This document shows, piece by piece, positions 5,320 through 5,541 of a DNA stretch of 5,541 bases (positions are counted from its first letter, which is position 1; every line of letters starts with the position of its first letter). The DNA lies in NCBI GenBank assembly GCA_030601665.1, contig JAUWBP010000063.1:1-5541 (forward strand). Reading direction: 5' to 3'. Position numbers and translations under genes: made by a program. The notes beneath the pieces are model-generated. The model worked only from the letters and a program-made list of their open reading frames with translations, was not told the DNA's origin and ran no database searches. The stretch is from Hadesarchaea archaeon. Lineage in GTDB: Archaea > Hadarchaeota > Hadarchaeia > Hadarchaeales > Hadarchaeaceae.

Positions 5320-5541
5320 TTAGAATGGGCGTTTCACTAGAATCACGCCGATGATCACCACCACGACCACCACCGCCCCAATCACGGGTATTAATGGGAA
5401 CTCGGACGGTGTCTCGGATGGTGTCTCCACCTCCGCCAGTATTTGCGTGATGACATTCCCCTCGGCATCCCACGGGGCCCTCACCCCCGCGAGTTCGGTT
5501 ATGGTGGGAGCGATGTCTATGATGCGGTGCGCGACATAGGT
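5320..5541 (-). CDS. C-terminal end of a membrane-anchored alkaline-phosphatase-superfamily protein (5' part missing)
   Basis: The last 73 residues of a gene that enters from the right edge and stops with TAA at 5320-5322. The segment HRIIDIAPTITELAGVRAP followed by WDAEGNVI matches the conserved C-terminal end of the alkaline phosphatase/sulfatase/phosphodiesterase superfamily, where a His shortly upstream and the D-I-A-P-T motif close the catalytic domain. Next comes a short Glu/Thr/Ser/Pro linker (TPSETPSE, about 40-47), then a single hydrophobic helix (IPVIGAVVVVVVIIGVILV, 51-69) and a basic tail KRPF. This fits a protein displayed outside the cell and anchored by a C-terminal helix with a short cytoplasmic tail. 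The catalytic metal-binding motifs are beyond the edge, so the exact substrate class cannot be told. It converges with the HD gene. Confidence 0.7.
   Translation of the reverse strand, partial: TYVAHRIIDIAPTITELAGVRAPWDAEGNVITQILAEVETPSETPSEFPLIPVIGAVVVVVVIIGVILVKRPF

Noticed and set aside
5285..5539. Two 62-codon frames at the right edge, one per strand
   Set aside because: They overlap the edge-truncated frame that encodes the recognisable phosphatase-superfamily tail and membrane helix; their own products are low complexity.
1..5541. CRISPR array, insertion sequence with transposase, rRNA or tRNA gene
   Set aside because: No regularly spaced repeat series, no transposase motifs and no conserved RNA gene sequence were seen on either strand.

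Overview
The window looks archaeal. It carries a eukaryote-type DNA topoisomerase IB, which among prokaryotes is mainly a Thaumarchaeota, Aigarchaeota and Bathyarchaeia-type gene. AT-rich TATA-like boxes sit about 25-31 bases before three start codons, and those genes have little or no Shine-Dalgarno sequence, as in leaderless or short-leader archaeal transcripts. Coding DNA is GC-rich and the gaps are AT-rich. I cannot settle the lineage from one window; the topoisomerase points to the Thaumarchaeota/Bathyarchaeia side of the archaea.

Layout, left to right. Positions 1-596 (minus) hold the N-terminal 198 residues of a secreted or surface protein that runs off the left edge. Positions 597-1221 contain no confident gene. 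They hold a diverged direct repeat (two copies exactly 280 bases apart), a perfect 14-base inverted repeat between the copies, a weak possible small ORF, and a T-rich tract that could end the topoisomerase transcript. Next, on the minus strand, come topoisomerase IB (1222-2784) and, 47 bases upstream of it, a Fic-domain protein (2832-3749) with an intact catalytic motif, an N-terminal inhibitory motif and a C-terminal excisionase-like helix-turn-helix. A 241-base divergent gap (3750-3990) holds promoters and a triad of ATTCCATAT-type sites around the fic start. On the plus strand, 3991-5277 encodes a SAMHD1-like HD-domain phosphohydrolase, probably a dNTP triphosphohydrolase. It converges on the C-terminal end of a membrane-anchored alkaline-phosphatase-superfamily protein (5320-5541, minus) that is cut by the right edge.

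The two edge genes have no stop or no start inside the window, so a search for complete ORFs misses them. They were read by translating the edge frames by hand.

The central three genes all touch DNA or nucleotide metabolism: a DNA relaxing enzyme, a probable AMP-transferase of the family that in bacteria can modify topoisomerases, and a probable dNTP hydrolase. That they form a functional module is inference. The best reasons for a second look are the Fic-TopoIB tandem, the triad of sites over the fic promoter, and the unexplained duplicated sequence beside the topoisomerase 3' end.
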